A DNA stretch of 64,000 bases from Otis tarda (GCA_026413225.1 CM048553.1:16182501-16246500); one strand, 5' to 3'. Counted from the first letter of the stretch, positions 14,224 to 27,803 are shown. A program made the numbers and translations. The notes: generated by a model from the letters alone, not told the origin.

Positions 14224-15814
14224 GCCTTTTTTCAGGGGGAAAGTTTTAAAAGCTATTTAATTGTAAATGCTTTTTCTTCGTTAATCTGAACTTTTATGTG
14301 TTCTTCTAAAAATCTGTTTTGCTTAGTGCAGCTGCTAATTAGTAACTAGACAGCATTCGATAGTGTTACAAGTGAGCAGCAGCTTAGTTGAAAGAAGCAC
14401 AAATTTATGGATGAGGAAAGATTATGCTAGAGACAGCTAAAAAGTAAAAAGGGAGAACAACTTAAGATTTGTAAGAAGAAAAAAAACCTCACCAAAACCA
14501 ATTTCCATGAAATCTTACCAAATGCCTTCACAAGGTATGGGGCTGCAAACAAAAATTTCATACCAATATGAAATGTTTGTAAAGCATGGGCATACCAGGG
14601 TAAACACTAACACCCATGCCTACTAACAGAAGTATCACAGACAGTGTTTGACAAAATATTAAATGATATGAGGAGATTTTTTACTGAGAATCTAGCACCA
14701 GTTTTACGGAAATGCTTTCCCTTTCCAATTTAAAACAAACAAACCCTCAAAAACCCCAAAACACCACCACAACACTAACATAAAAATTGAGATCAACACA
14801 TCTCAACTTTGAAGAGAGACAAAGAGAAGGCTGTAGTTTAAAAAAAGAAAAAAAAAAAGAAAGGTCAAATATCGGTCTGAATTTCAGTATCTAAATTTAA
14901 GTATTAACCTTCATTCTACCCTCTCATTCCTGCATCTTATCTAAATTAGGAGACACAGATCATCACTATTTAAAATGGAGCTACCAAGTCCAAAACCAGT
15001 TAATTATTTCAGACTGCAAAACACAAGCTCTTCTGCGCTAACTAAATCCCATAAGGACTCTTCTACTGGTATTTACACACAACCCTATCAGTTACCAGAC
15101 CTCCCAGTTGAGCACCCCAGACAATGCAGTTACAGACCAAGTCCATCTCCACGTGTAACCAGAACACTGGTCCAACACCTTTACACTTCCACTCCTCACA
15201 TTTGAAACTCCTCTCACTTTCAGAGTGGTGTAAATACACAGCACTCCACCAACAAGGGTCTAGGATCATTAGAAACAAAACACTTTCAGCAAAAGCCCTT
15301 GGGCCACTGGAAGGATGAGCCAGGCTAAGAGGATGCAGCACTGGTCTTGCTGGGAGGCTTTTTCCTCCACAGAATCCCTGCAATAGAATGACAGTCTTGT
15401 CCACATTGCCGGAAGTCAGGCGCTTCCTCTCTTCAAACTTTCCTGAAGGAACATCACAAGACATAGGAGAATACTATTTTAATTTCAACAGGGGGGGTCT
15501 ATCTTCCCAGAACACAAAGATCCTCCAACAAATTAGGACACAGATTAGTGTAATTAAATAAAGCAGCCTCCTTGCCCTCTCAATAGGAACATGCCCAACT
15601 CATTCTGCTTCCCAGCTCCACTCGCACCCTAGGTAGGTAGTCACTTACATACTTGCTCTGCCTCTTCCATTAGTAAGACAACTCTTTATGCTGCAGGATC
15701 TACTACTTTGGCTGCTTTTCACCCTGGAATTCAAAAGCAGGCTCCCAAGCACAACTGTAACTTCAGCAAACAGAAGAACAGCTGGTAGAAAAAACATGAA
15801 TGACAGTTTCAAAT

Positions 15815-18104
15815 CTTTCTTAAGGACTGTTCTCACCAACAGGGAGAGGCTGGTGGAGAATGTGGAGCTCAAGGGCAGCCTTGGCTGCAGTGACCATGGT
15901 GTTCAAGTTCCTTAGGGAAGCAAGGAGGGAGTCTCTGCCCTGGATTTCAGGAGAGCAGACTTTGGCCTTTTCAGGGATCTGCTTGGCAAAGAGTTATGGG
16001 ATACAGCCCTGGAGAGAAGAGGGGCCCAGGAAAGTTGGCTGATATTCAAGGAGCACCTCCTCCAAGTTCAGGAGCGATGCATCCCAACAAAGAAGAGGTC
16101 AGACAAAAACACCAGACGGCCTGCATGGATGAACGAGGAGCTTCTGGACCAACTGAAAAACAAAAAGGAGGCCTACAGAGCCTGGGACAGGTAGCCTGGG
16201 AAGATTACAGAGAGATTGTCCGAGCAGCCAGGGATCAGGTAAGGAAGGCTAAAGCCCTGACAGAATTAAATCTGGCCAGGGACATCAAGGACAACAAGAA
16301 AAGCTTCTTTAGGTACATCAGGGATAAAAGGAAGACCAGGGAGAATGCAGGCCCTCTCCAGAAAGAAATGGGAGACCTGGTTACCCAGGACATGGAGAAG
16401 GCTGAGGTACTCAGTGACTTTTTTTGCCTCAGCCTTCACTGATGAGAGTTTTACCCATATTGTCCATGTCACAGGAGGCAAAAGCAGGGACGGGGAGAAT
16501 GAAGAACTGCCCACTGTAGTACAAGAGCAGGTTTGAGACCATCTAAGGAACCTGAAGGTGCACAAGTCCACGGGACCTGATGACATACCTCTGCGGGTCC
16601 TGAGGGAACTGCCAAGCCACTGTCCGTCATATATGAGAAGTCATAGCAGTCCAGTGAGGTTCCTGCTGTCTAGAAAAGGAGTAACATAACCTCCATTTTT
16701 ACAAAAGGAAACAAGGGAGACCTGGGGAACTACAGACTAGGCAGTCTCATCTCTGTGCCTTGCAAGGTGATGGAGCAGATCCTCCTGGAAACCAGGCTAA
16801 AGCACGTGGAAAATAAGGAGGTGATTGGTGACAGCCTTCACTAAGAGCAAATCGTGCCTGACCAATTTGGTGGTCTTCTATGATGGGGTTACAGGATTGG
16901 TGGACGAAGGACAACCAACTGACACGGTCTGCCTGGACTTGTGCAAAGCATTTGACACTGTCCCACATGACATCCTTGTCTCTAAACTGGAGAGAGATGG
17001 ATTTGACAGACAGAACACTGTGGATAAGGACTGCACTGGATAAGGATCCGTGGCTGGATAGCCGCACTCAGAGAGTTGTGGTCAATGGCTCAATGTCCAA
17101 GTGGAGACCAGTGACGAGTGGTGTTCCTCAAGGGTCTGTATTGGGATCAGCCCTATTTAACATCTTTGTGAGCAACATGGACAATGGGATAGAGTGCACC
17201 CTCAGCAATTCGATGACAACATCAAGCTGTGTGGTACAGTCAACATGCCAGATGGGAGGGATGACATCCAGAAGGACCTTGACAGGCTGGAGAGGTGGGC
17301 CCGTGCAAAGCTCATGAAGTTCAACCAAGCCATGTGCAAGGTCCTGCACCTGGGTCAGGGCAAGCCCAGGCACAAATACAGACTGGGTGGAGAATGGATT
17401 GAAAGCAGCCCTGAGGTGTAGGACTTGAGAGTGCTGGTTGACGAGAAGCTCAACATGAGCTGGCAATGTGTGCTTGCAGCCCAGAAAGCCAACTGCATCC
17501 TGGGCTGCATCAAAAGAAGCGTGGCCAGCAGGTCAAGGGAGGTGATTCTTCCCCTCTACTCTGCTCTCATAAGACCCCACCTGGAGTACTGCGTCGAGCT
17601 CTGGAGCCCCCAACATAAGGATGTAGACCTGTTGGAGTGAGTCCAGAGGAGGGCCACGAAGATGATCAGAAGGCTGGAGCGCCTTTCATACAAAGACAGG
17701 CTGAGAGAGTTGGGACTGTTCAGCCTGGAGAAGAGAAGGCTTCCAGGGAGACCTTATAGCAGCCTTCCACTACCTAAGGGGGGCTTATAAGAAAGATGGG
17801 GAGAAACTCTTCAGTAGGGCCTGTTACAATAGGGCAAGGGGTAATGGTTTTAAAACAGAGGGAGGTAGATTCAGACTGAATATAAGGAATTTTTTTTTTT
17901 TTTTTACAATGAGGGTGGTGGAACACTAGAACAGGTTGCCCAGAGAGGTGGTAGATCCCCCATCCCTGGAAACATTGAAGGCCAGGTTGGATGGGGATCT
18001 GAGCAACCTGGTCTGGTTGGAGACGTCCCTGCTCCTTGCAGGGAGGTTGGACTAGATGGCCTTTAAATGTCCCTTCCAACCCAAACCATTCTATGATTAT
18101 ATGA
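15815..18104 (+). mobile_element. CR1 LINE, 5'-truncated, about 2.3 kb
   Basis: The copy starts within the end of the endonuclease domain ([22 protein letters not shown], 15826-15891) and runs through the RT and C-terminal region to the CR1 3' UTR (GGTTGGACTAGATGGCC near 18044) and the end repeats ATTCTATG/ATTATATG at 18090-18104. 5' truncation is normal for CR1, which primes from its 3' end. A T16 run at 17890-17905 expands a T tract normally present there. The element lies antisense to ZEB1. No target-site duplication is evident, as usual for CR1. The 5' boundary is uncertain by a few tens of bases. Confidence 0.95.
15826..17905 (+). pseudogene. Broken CR1 ORF2 (endonuclease end and reverse transcriptase)
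   Basis: The ancestral frame is split across all three reading frames. The endonuclease tail (to 15915) is in one frame; the linker ([21 protein letters not shown], then [20 protein letters not shown], 16217-16370) is in another. A change near the T run at about 16419 precedes the part with HKSTGPDD (16561-16584), which also holds a TGA at 16534. RT motifs [21 protein letters not shown] and [10 protein letters not shown] follow, with a frame change near 17040. The catalytic FADD block is damaged: it reads QFDDN after another shift near 17210, with the Ala lost. Later stops fall at 17419 and 17638. The C-terminus still shows [40 protein letters not shown]. It cannot make an active enzyme. Confidence 0.92.
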
Positions 18105-19574
18105 CTGCTAGTGTTAACTTAATTAATGAGCTGGTGTCTTAAGGACAAGCAGGAACTGGTGAACACGAAGGCCCAGGGAATCTCCGCAAGCATGTGTGCT
18201 AGTAGTACATCAACAAGTGAGCACAGTTCTACGGTGAGACTACACAGTCTCCTGCAGAAGCATTTTTCTTTCATATATTGAAGTGCCTTAGTATGATACT
18301 TGAAAGCTTAACAAACCCAAAATACTACAGCTTGAAGAACTTGGATAAGCTGAGTATTTCTTTTAACTTTCTGAACAACTACACTGCTCAGCTTTTAATG
18401 ACCTTTACATGTACTAAAAGCTTTATAGCTGCCAGACCTGATAGCACAAGTATCTAAAGTTATTCATCATCATTATTTCAATAATTCATCTGTTTGGGTA
18501 TGCTGTCATTATTTGTCATTCTGTACAATGTGAGAAGAGGTTATTAATACAAGCAGACAAAAAAGGTTCATACATTTCTGCATGTGCCTATTTTCATATT
18601 GCTCAAGCCAGGGCATTTCCGGATGTGGTCTCACTACGAAGGTCTAGATTTAAAATCTTGACAGGCACGATTTAGATATATTAATACCATAAAAGCATTA
18701 ATTATACTGACAAAAGCTGCCTTTCAAACTTACTTTGTTCAGGAAATACTGTAACATGTGCTACCATAAATTATTATTTTGCTAATATAAACTGAATTTG
18801 ATTTAGAAGCACCTGCAGTTATTAACAACACTGCTTCTAGTTATGACCCCAGTGCACAGTAGTTCTCCGTCAAGAGTATTACTCTGAGTAACACAGTACT
18901 TCACCAAACTACTGCAAAGCATTCAGAGGAACTCACTTCAGGTCAGGATTTACTCAAACCATGAACGCAAGTTGTTTTGACTTCTCTTCTGAAACTGCAT
19001 TCACGGAGCTAGTTGATAACTTGTGTTATACGTTATAACAGGCATCTCTGGAGTGTCACAGTTGGATTTAACTCTAGTAAAAACTATCATTCAAATTCGC
19101 AATTTGTGTTTCATTTGGTAAATAACCTGGTTCGAGTGCTTTAACCTTAACTTTTCAGGTAAACAAAATAAACTAAGAACAGTCTTGGCAAAAAGTTTAA
19201 AATAATTATAATCAGTTTTCAAAACGGCTTTGCTTGAGGGATTGCTCTTAACAGCTCCAGTCCATCGCCATCCTTAAATAAACAGCAAAGTTTAATTTCC
19301 CCATGACTTTACGGCAGCTTGAGTTAACAGTGCATTTACTGTATGCAGCTAGCATTCTCTCTACAGCCTACAAATGTTTTACTATCTCTTGCATATGCTG
19401 CTTTGAGTAGATTAAAGTTATAACATGTTCTACAACTTTGCTCTGCACTTTCAACAGAGATATCCATACATTGAGAAGGAATCAGGGTAGCCTAGAAAAC
19501 GCCGTTCATCAAAACCAAGTTTCAGCTTCTTGTATTTACCTAAAAGGAACCTGAACTTAAGTCAGAAATAGAAG

Positions 19575-19619
19575 AAAAAAAAAAAAAAATCAAAAAACCA
19601 AACCAAACCAAAAAAAAAA
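19575..19619 (+). repeat. A-run and CCAAA tract
   Basis: A15 is followed by TCAAAAAACCAAACCAAACC and another A-run. It has the same A/C pattern as tracts elsewhere in the intron. Confidence 0.85.
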
Positions 19620-21475
19620 GGCAAGCATCAGGAGCTAAGTACTGCTAAGAAATTTCTAACAATTTCATAGTTATTTGGTCCATGCTACTTCTTAAAATGG
19701 CAATCAAAACATTTGTTCCATGGGTTCCCTTTGTTCTATAACCCATGGAAAAAGTCATATAGCCAAAGCAGTGAGCTATTTACGAAGCCTACAAACCAAA
19801 ATGCAAGTCAACGTGAGGAGACTCTAACAGTAAGTGAAACATCTTTGGATCAAGCCTTAGAAGAACAATTGTGGGGAAAGTTTTCAAATTTGGCCTTAGA
19901 CATACGGAACTTCCTCAGTCATCTACTCTGCTGCAAGAAGCTGGTGACAATCTTTGTTTACCAACAAAACAGACGTGATTCCACACTAACCTCTGTGGTA
20001 CTTTCAAAGATTATATACAAATGGCAGTCAAAAGCAGCAAGTAATACACTAAACGTTAGAGGTGTATGCTCTTGCTAAGTACAGAAAGCAGATTATCATT
20101 ATTGTACAGAATTTTCCATAGTAACCTAATGCCCAACAGCCATCTGCTGTAAGGGGTTGGATGATGCTGACAATACTGGGGGCTGCAAATTACCTAAATG
20201 GCTCTAAGTTACAGAGTTATATTCAAAAGCACTGTAAATGGGAGATGCCCTACATAATGCGTCAGTGAAATAAAAAACCCTTCCTCTGTCGCAGTCAGAG
20301 AACACTCTCCACTTCTTGTAAGCCTGTGTCATAGTTTCTAGATCTTCAGCGATAAAAACATACACTAAAGACTGTAAATTAAAGGAACAAGTCTCAGCTT
20401 CCTCAAGCTGTGATGCTATCTTAAGTTCACCTTTTTAGCCTGAGAATGCTAATCTCCAGAGTTTAAAACACAGCGAGGGCAGGGAAAAAAACCACACTTT
20501 TAAAAAGTTTTCTACTATTCTCTTGGGGTAACCCAAATAACAGGCAGGTATCTAACAAAAAATCCCCTTCCTGTAATGATATTCAAACAGTCTCATAGTT
20601 TCCTCTAGCACCCTTTGCTCCCAAATTCTTAGACGCTTTGCACGGTTTTGTTCACAGAGATACAAAAAGGATGTTACTCCCCAGCATACAAGAGGACGAA
20701 GCACGCTCTTCTGGAGTCTGCACCTCTAGGCTTCTAGACCTTGTGTGCTTTGCTCCAAGACATGAGATGAGGCCTTGCACCATTAGCCCGGAGAGAACAA
20801 AGGCTTCGACATGAGGTCTATCACAAGCTGAACAGAAGGATTACAATAGTGAACAGTCACAAGGGGCACAGATATCCTATATACTTAGTTTTCCCATCAT
20901 GATTTGTTTTGCTATACAAGGATCCTCAGTGCAACGGAAAATACCAAAGTCCTTTGTGCAGAGGGCAAGGGTAGCTGAAACAGTGCCAAGACGACTGACA
21001 TGCTTTTTGCTCCATCTGCCTGCTAGAGACCAGACGAGCAACCAGCCAGCTGTCTCTGCTGTCAGTCTCTAATGTACAGAAGTTCCTGAAAGCCACACAA
21101 AAGTCCCCAAACCCCTACCCACACACAAAAGAACAGCAAAGAAAACGTAATGCTGTTCTCCGGAAGAGACTGGAAAACAGAGGAATCAAGAGGAAGAGTG
21201 CAAGGAACCTCAAGCAACTTTTATTTATTTATTTTTAGGGAAGATGACAGGGAGCCTTACCTCACGCTACGGCGGCAAGTAACGGTTACAGCAGTAACTC
21301 AGTGTTTGACAGAGCAGCAGCAGTACTCTTACAATCAAGGAGATTCAGCATAACTCTAGCAAGACATTAAGAAAACAATACATGCAAATCACTGCTTTTA
21401 AAAGGCAATTATCTCAGGGGGGTTTGGAAAATGCTGCCACTCCATCAGCAAACTTGGAAACAAACAAATGAATTC

Positions 21476-21507
21476 GGGTGGGGGGTGGAGGGGGGTTAGG
21501 GGGTGGG
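21476..21507 (+). repeat. G-rich tract, canonical G-quadruplex motif
   Basis: Five runs of three to six G are separated by loops of one to four bases. This satisfies the G3+N1-7 pattern on the plus strand, the template strand for ZEB1 transcription. Confidence 0.85.
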
Positions 21508-21920
21508 TCAAGATGCCCACAACAAAAACACTACTGTCACCTTTTCCTCTTGCAATACAACAGGGCATTAAATAGCATAAGGTCTAAACAGACATAAATG
21601 TAAAGGAAATCTTACAAATGTATTTAGTCACACCTCTATAAAACCACATTAGTTCACACTGTTTTCATCTGCATAAGTGAGAGATATACTTAGCCACTGG
21701 AGGGCTCTTAAATCTGAAGATGTACATATTGATGCTCTACTCCAAGTATTTTTTCACTTATCTCTTCAGACTTGAGAAGCACAATCTGTGACCCTTCAGC
21801 ATTTACTTAATGCTACTATTACACTTTAATCTCAAACTTGTATACACACTTTGCACTAAAATTATTATCCCTTACTTCCCCTAAAACTTCACATTGTTGT
21901 ATGTCATGGTATCATGATTT

Positions 21921-21995
21921 GTGGGGGTTTTTTTGTTTGTTTGTTTTTTTGCTTTGTTTGTTTGGGTTGGTTTTCGTTTTTTTTTTTTTTCCCCC
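21921..21995 (+). repeat. T/G-rich simple tract
   Basis: TTTG units and T runs with GGTTGG are followed by T14 and C5. It is the reverse-orientation counterpart of the common A/C tracts, one of only three on this strand. Confidence 0.85.
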
Positions 21996-22622
21996 AAGAA
22001 GACAGGAGTAGAAGAGTGATCCAGAGTGCTGAATGTTCATGAAGCTGAATTATGTCTCAAGACTTGGGGCGAGGGGGAAAGCTTTACTTTTTCCAAACTC
22101 ATGTTCAGTTCTTGGCAGAAAAAATTTTAAAAGGAACAAGAAGATATAAACCAGTCTGTTTTCATCGTCCCCTCAGGTTCCTTATTTTTTAGCTGTAGTG
22201 GTTTCAGATTCTTACTTTGCCACCTGATTACTGGAAATCAGATTTCTTCTTGGCAGTATGTGCCACAACTGCATTTCCCAACACATAATGCAGCACAAGC
22301 TTGCCCACTCTACCAGTGATTTGAACTGACTCTCCAATATTTAATATAGACAGATAGTTTGGGAAAGCTTCACAAGAAGCTCTGTTTTAAATTGCATGCT
22401 CTAAACAGACATTGAGACAGGGGAAAGAAGACTTAAGACATCATTGATGTTGATATTAAAAGTACTTTTCAGGCTTTCATTAGGCATAGGATTGCCCAAA
22501 CGGGAAAAATGACATTTTTGGGCAAAGAAACTGAAGGTATCTGTTTTGATACTACTTCTGAAATGTTACACATGACTTGTAAGGCTGATCAGTAGAAGAA
22601 ATAAGAAGCCAACATATAAGTC

Positions 22623-22664
22623 AAAAAAACCCCAAACACCAAACCACCAAAACAAGCGAACAAA
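22623..22664 (+). repeat. A/C-rich tract
   Basis: A7 is followed by CCCC and CCAAA-type units. Imperfect low-complexity DNA. Confidence 0.8.
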
Positions 22665-25107
22665 TAGAAGCCCATCAATTGTGATTTCAAGTTTGGTAGT
22701 AATACTTCATTTACGTTTTGCCACGAGTTAAATTTTTTTATACCACCAAATGTGATTAAAATCTCTCAACTAAAGAAAAGCATAATGCAACTGGCAGCAT
22801 GATTTAAAGTACTTCATACCTTTTTCCTCCTTCTCTTTTCTAAGTTCTCTACTTAATGGCAGGGGTATTTTTGGCAGGGGGAAACCAGTTAGGATCCACA
22901 TACCAAATAAATTATAAGTTCATACTAATCTTTAGAAGGTCTAACTTCCATGGGAGATTTATCAGCAGTTAAAGGTGTAATTTCTAACCATATGTTTAAA
23001 CCAGTCAACTGCAACTTTCTCAGATTCACGACTTTGGAACAAGTATGGGTAACTAGACCCTTTTCAGAGAAACCACTTTATTAATGCAGAAGTACGGAAA
23101 ATCTAGATGATACGGAGTTGTTTACAGTTCGGGCCTTCCAACTTTTAAGTACAAATGAGAGTTTTATTTGTATATGAATTATGAAGCAGTACTGTATATG
23201 CTTCTGCCCCGAAACTTCCACATGTGCTGCTATTGCCATCCCTCCCATGGTAGAACATAATAAAGTACTTTATTGTGACTGGCTGCAACTGAGAAAAAAG
23301 CGTGAATAAAATAAGAGAGAAAAGTAGAAGGTGTTGGTTTCATACTTCTGATGCAGAGGAAATCTTTTTGAAGTGGACTGAAGTATAACTGAAGGAGTTT
23401 ATATCTTGAAGTTTTTTTTTTTGTTCAAAGTCAAAACTCACAAGTTGCTTCCAGTAAGCATGGCTTGTTAATTAGTTTTAAACAGGTCATAAAAGACTCA
23501 TAGTTCACATACAAAGCAATTTAAACATTCACTAAAATCCTATTCAATAGGCAATGAAGCTTAACAAACTGCTTCTTGCAGAGGTCTAGCAAAGACAAGT
23601 TCCAAACACTCCTGAAGTGAAAATGTACGCATTGACCTTGGTTAGCAAAACACACCCAACACAGAACTCGCAGCCAAACTGATTTCCCCCCTTTGGCTGC
23701 CCCCCCAGCAAATGGAGCGTTAAAAATCACTGTCAAAACTTAAGTGAATTTTTCCACAAGTTGCCCAACCATAAAATGTATTTTCAGGAGGCGGCAGTGG
23801 CCATCATTAACAGTTAACATTTACAAAAAGTTACTGCAAATCTGTGTGTATTAAGCCAGTCTCAAATCCATAAAATTCATGTAACATCTTCCTCCCCCAA
23901 AAGAGGGGAAGCAAATGGATGGAAGATGAAAGCATGGGAGTACAGAAGACACACAGGGAGAGACTCTCTCAAACATGACAGCTAGCTCTTCGATTTTTGA
24001 ATCACACAAATCCAGATGCTTTAATACAGTTGACCATGATAAGTGTTAGCTGGGTTAATTCTCAGTTTTATTCTGTTACATAATGCTTCCTTTACACAGA
24101 CCTAAGTTCCAGAATCTTACACCTTTCTGTAATACAGTTCTTACAATCCCCCTCCACAATTTCCCCCCCACATTTCACATTAAGATAAAACCAGCGCACC
24201 CCTCATCCCATAGGACAGAGTCTGCCATGTCTCCTTCCACACCTGCTTCCCTATGCACTTCTCGCTGCAGTCCGCCTTCCTAGAACCAGTGCAGCAGCTC
24301 TGAAACACAACCCAAGGCTACTCCTGGCTGAATCTACCTGAAACACCGGGAAATATTCCCACTTTTCTTCTTCACTCACAGAATGATACAGACGGAGATA
24401 TGAGGGGAGGGCCCACTATGGATGCCAGGGGACAAACTTACAACAAACCAATAGCTACACAGAAATATCTTCAGCCCAGGTAAGTGTAAGGGAAATGGTT
24501 GTAAAATGCGCAGAACAAATGTTTTGGAGAACATGACTCCTTCTTCCAGTGCTTTTCTGGTCACATCCCAATAAAGTCAGCCCCTTCGCTGCTCTTTGAC
24601 TATCATGATAGCAAACAAGGTTGTCAGAGGAACACTAAGACTTCAATAAAGCCTACAGATACTCAAGTCAGTGTTTATTGATAGTTACATACATTCTTTC
24701 CTTTAGGGTTTTTATGTTGCTGTAATACCTGGGATCATTTCTTCATGGAGGCTGAGATCTTTACAAGAGACTTAAGAATATGAATCTGCTTGGCTTGAGT
24801 TCATCTCACTATTAGCTGAAAATGGATGACAGTATTAAAATACTAAAGTGTGGTGTTTACTAGGGAAAAAACACAAAAACCAAATTGGGCCAAGAAGCCC
24901 AATTTATTGGGCTTATTCCAACACTTTCAATTCTCACTCAGGGTTACTCTTCCACGTTCAGGCATTATAGTGTATGTTCCCTCCATTTGTTCGAGTGTTT
25001 CCATTCTGCTTTTATCAGCTACTACTCCCACAGAAAAAGCACCATGCCAACCACCTGTACGTATAAAGTACGATTTCTGATCATTCTTCCTGTTTTTCCT
25101 CAAGCTC

Positions 25108-25138
25108 TTTTTTTTTTTTTAAAAAAAAAACAAAACAA
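25108..25138. repeat. T13-A10 palindromic tract
   Basis: Thirteen T pass directly into ten A and then CAAAACAAC. The T-A junction is a perfect self-complementary block that can form a hairpin or be very flexible DNA. Confidence 0.9.
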
Positions 25139-27376
25139 CACCTTAGAACTGATTTTCTCCCCTTGAATTAAAGCATATCCTTAAGTAACATCAGGTTGCT
25201 TGCAAGTAACCCGGTTCCTAGAAGCCTGAAGAACCTCAACTCCACAAACTCCCTTATATTAGCTATGTCTGCCAGCTGCTCTTCTCTTTTCATATATAAA
25301 ATAATCTTTAAGCAGCATATGGCCTTGACAATGCGTGTATGTTCTGGCAGGTTCAGGCTAAAAGGGTTACAGGCCATTTGTCAAACCGTATCACATTTCC
25401 TCCACGCCCTTCCTCTCGTGAGTAACCCAATGCCGCTCACAGCTAGAGCTACGCACAGAAGCACGGCCATGACCGAGTGAAGGCTATTATTTGAACCTAG
25501 CAAAATATGCTGGTGTGCATATAGTGAATCACGGCTATTAAAATAAAGGGCATGACACAGCAGAAGCTACACTGATGAGAAATTAATGGTTAACTAGGCT
25601 TGAGGAAAATAGCACGGTTCTCCAAAATTGCAGCTTTATTGGGGTACAGTCCTCAGTTCTTGCATTCAGCCAGTGGGTTAGACAGCCACTGCAGCCGCCA
25701 TACATCAGCACAAAGGGGAGGTCATGCTACACCATCCTTCAGACTCATAGGCAAGGAAGCCCACGCTCTACGCACTCAAGAATCCTGTTCCGCTCTGTGC
25801 AGCATGAGATTTGTAATCGAAAGGCTTTGCCAGTATAATATAACCAGCCAAGTGATGACTTGCACAGTCCGCTTCAGAAAAGAACAGTTCTAACAGCATT
25901 TACCAGCTTATCTTCGTATCTCCAAACATGTTACAGGAAAATCAAGAGTTTTGTCAATACAAACTCCTATTTGATTTAGGGAACTTTTACAGCCATAGCT
26001 GTTATCAGTCACAAGGGACACTGCCACACCTCTTACCAACACTGCTGAAACCACCGTAAAACCAGGACAAGTTTTTAGTGTGCTACTATCTTGGCTTTGG
26101 TGTCCTACTTTCTCCAAAGTACAGCAGCGCTTTGGGACAAGGTATCAACGGATGGCTGGAAAGTCAACTTCATTTCCCCCATCCACAGCCCACAGACAAG
26201 TTTTCTGTACTTCACAATTAAATTCATCTCCTGAGCCAAACTTTTTCCCTTCTAAATAGTGCATTTAAAGTGAGTTAATTGCATATAACAGCAGAAATCT
26301 CTTTTCTTATTCAAAACGAACACAATAAATTTTATATTAACAGAACAGGGATGACAGTCATGAGAGATCACACCAAATCTTTACAGGAGAATAATTCTGT
26401 TTCACATAGGTCAGTGAACAGGTACTTTACAATAAATACTTCAGTATTAGGATAAGGACTTTTTCCACCTCTAGGCCAGACATCTTTGGAGAAAAAAAAA
26501 AAATCTCAATAAATTACTTCTTAGCATATATAGCTATGGTTGAGCAAAGTCTGTGGATGCTTCTGGTGAAAAAGTAAGTTTCAGAAGTTGAAACTTGGGA
26601 TGTGCTACTCTATTACGTGCTTACCCTATTTTTAATGGAAAGGTTTGAGCTTAAATAACAGAAGCAAATTACAAAACTTGGCTTTTGAAGGTATTTCTGT
26701 GTAGAAAATTTGTCATGAATTGTTAAGTATGCCATTAAAAGCAGTTAGAGCACAATAAAAGAACCACAGGAATGCTCACTCGAGATAAGGCTAAGTATCA
26801 TTCCTACACCTCAAAAGGTTAAGAGTTCAACAGCTAAAGCAGATATAACTTATATTCCCTGCAGCCCTATCTATCCACCCTTCAGTAACATTCATAAAGG
26901 TGTACTATGTTGGGGGAAGAGCAGAAAACTTTTAAGAGGCCACCCATGTCCAGATGAGTATTGTCTGGAAAATACAGTCCTCTGGTGCCTTTTGTGTATG
27001 CCAAAGAACCATCCATACATATACTACAGAAGTGCCAAAACATAACCAGACAAATTTCTCAGGACTGCAATTAGCACTGCAGTAGTTCTCTCTACTGAAA
27101 CTACTGATGGCACAGTATCATGGAAGACAATTACTGATTTTGCCTGTCTCACTCCATGGGCAGACTGAAGGAAGGGACTGAGGCAGCTCAATACGTTTAT
27201 ATAGTGCAATAACATAGGAGCATCACAACAGTTCAAGAAATTTGGTTGTTTTAAGTATAATTTATTAGCAAGTTGCACTACAATCCCCAAAAAGCTCCTA
27301 ACTCAACAAGGTAACAGCTTTCAGGTTTGGATCACTGAAAGTACGGCAGCAAAGTTATGTTCTCCAGCTCAAAACA

Positions 27377-27803
27377 CAAGGCTGGAGCACCTCTCCTACG
27401 AGGACAGGCTGAGAGAGTTGGGGCTGTTCAGCCTGGAGAAGAGGAGGCTTCAGGCAGACCTTCTAGCAGCCTTCCAGTACCTAAAGTGGGCTTACAGAAA
27501 AGGAGGGGAGAAACTCTTCAGTAAGGCCTGTTGTGACAAGGGGTAATGGTTTTAAACTAGAGGGAGGTAGATTCAGATTAGACGTTAGGAAAAAAAATTT
27601 TACAATAAGGGTGGTGGAACACTGGAACAGGTTGCCCAGAGAGGTGGTCGTTGCCCCATCCCTGAAAACATTCAAGGCCAGGTTGGATGAGTCTCTGAGC
27701 AACCTGATCTGGCTGGAGATGTCCCTGCTCCTTGCATGGGGGGCTTGGACTAGATGACCTTTGAAGGTCCCTTCCAACCCTAGCCATTCTATGATTCTAT
27801 GAT
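27377..27803 (+). mobile_element. CR1 LINE 3' end, about 0.43 kb
   Basis: The copy begins at GCTGGAGCACCTCTCC and matches the 15815-18104 copy from its position 17676 onward. It retains the extreme C-terminus of ORF2 (VVEHWNRLPREVV, PSLKTFKARLDE, 27626-27700) and the 3' UTR with GGACTAGATGACCTTTGAAGG, and ends in tandem ATTCTATG at about 27787-27803. It is closer to an intact CR1 3' end than the larger copy, having a clean double 8-bp terminal repeat. It is antisense to ZEB1, like the larger copy. Confidence 0.95.

Larger units (their letters stand above)
3431..15814. other. Intron DNA, mostly unique, with scattered simple repeats
   Basis: I see no gene. Open frames up to 137 codons (4158-4571) show no family resemblance and have ordinary AT-rich composition. 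Contents are a (GGA)8 tract at 7686, a 9-bp inverted repeat at 8190, an A21 run at 8703, an (AAAAC)n tract at 9359, a G10 run at 9914 and a T17 run at 14207. Confidence 0.6.
18105..27376. other. Intron DNA between the two CR1 copies
   Basis: There is no recognisable gene or transposon. The 121-codon frame at 19713-20078 resembles no family I know. Notable small features are a G-quadruplex-type tract at 21476, a T/G-rich tract at 21921 and a T13-A10 palindrome at 25108. Confidence 0.6.

Noticed and set aside
16266..17466. Minus-strand frames of 106 to 112 codons over the CR1
   Set aside because: They are antisense shadows of the CR1 reverse transcriptase.
19129..19137. GGTTCGAGT, resembling a tRNA B box
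   Set aside because: No matching A box or cloverleaf around it.
19713..20078. 121-codon plus-strand frame
   Set aside because: No recognisable family or motif, within intron DNA and antisense to ZEB1.
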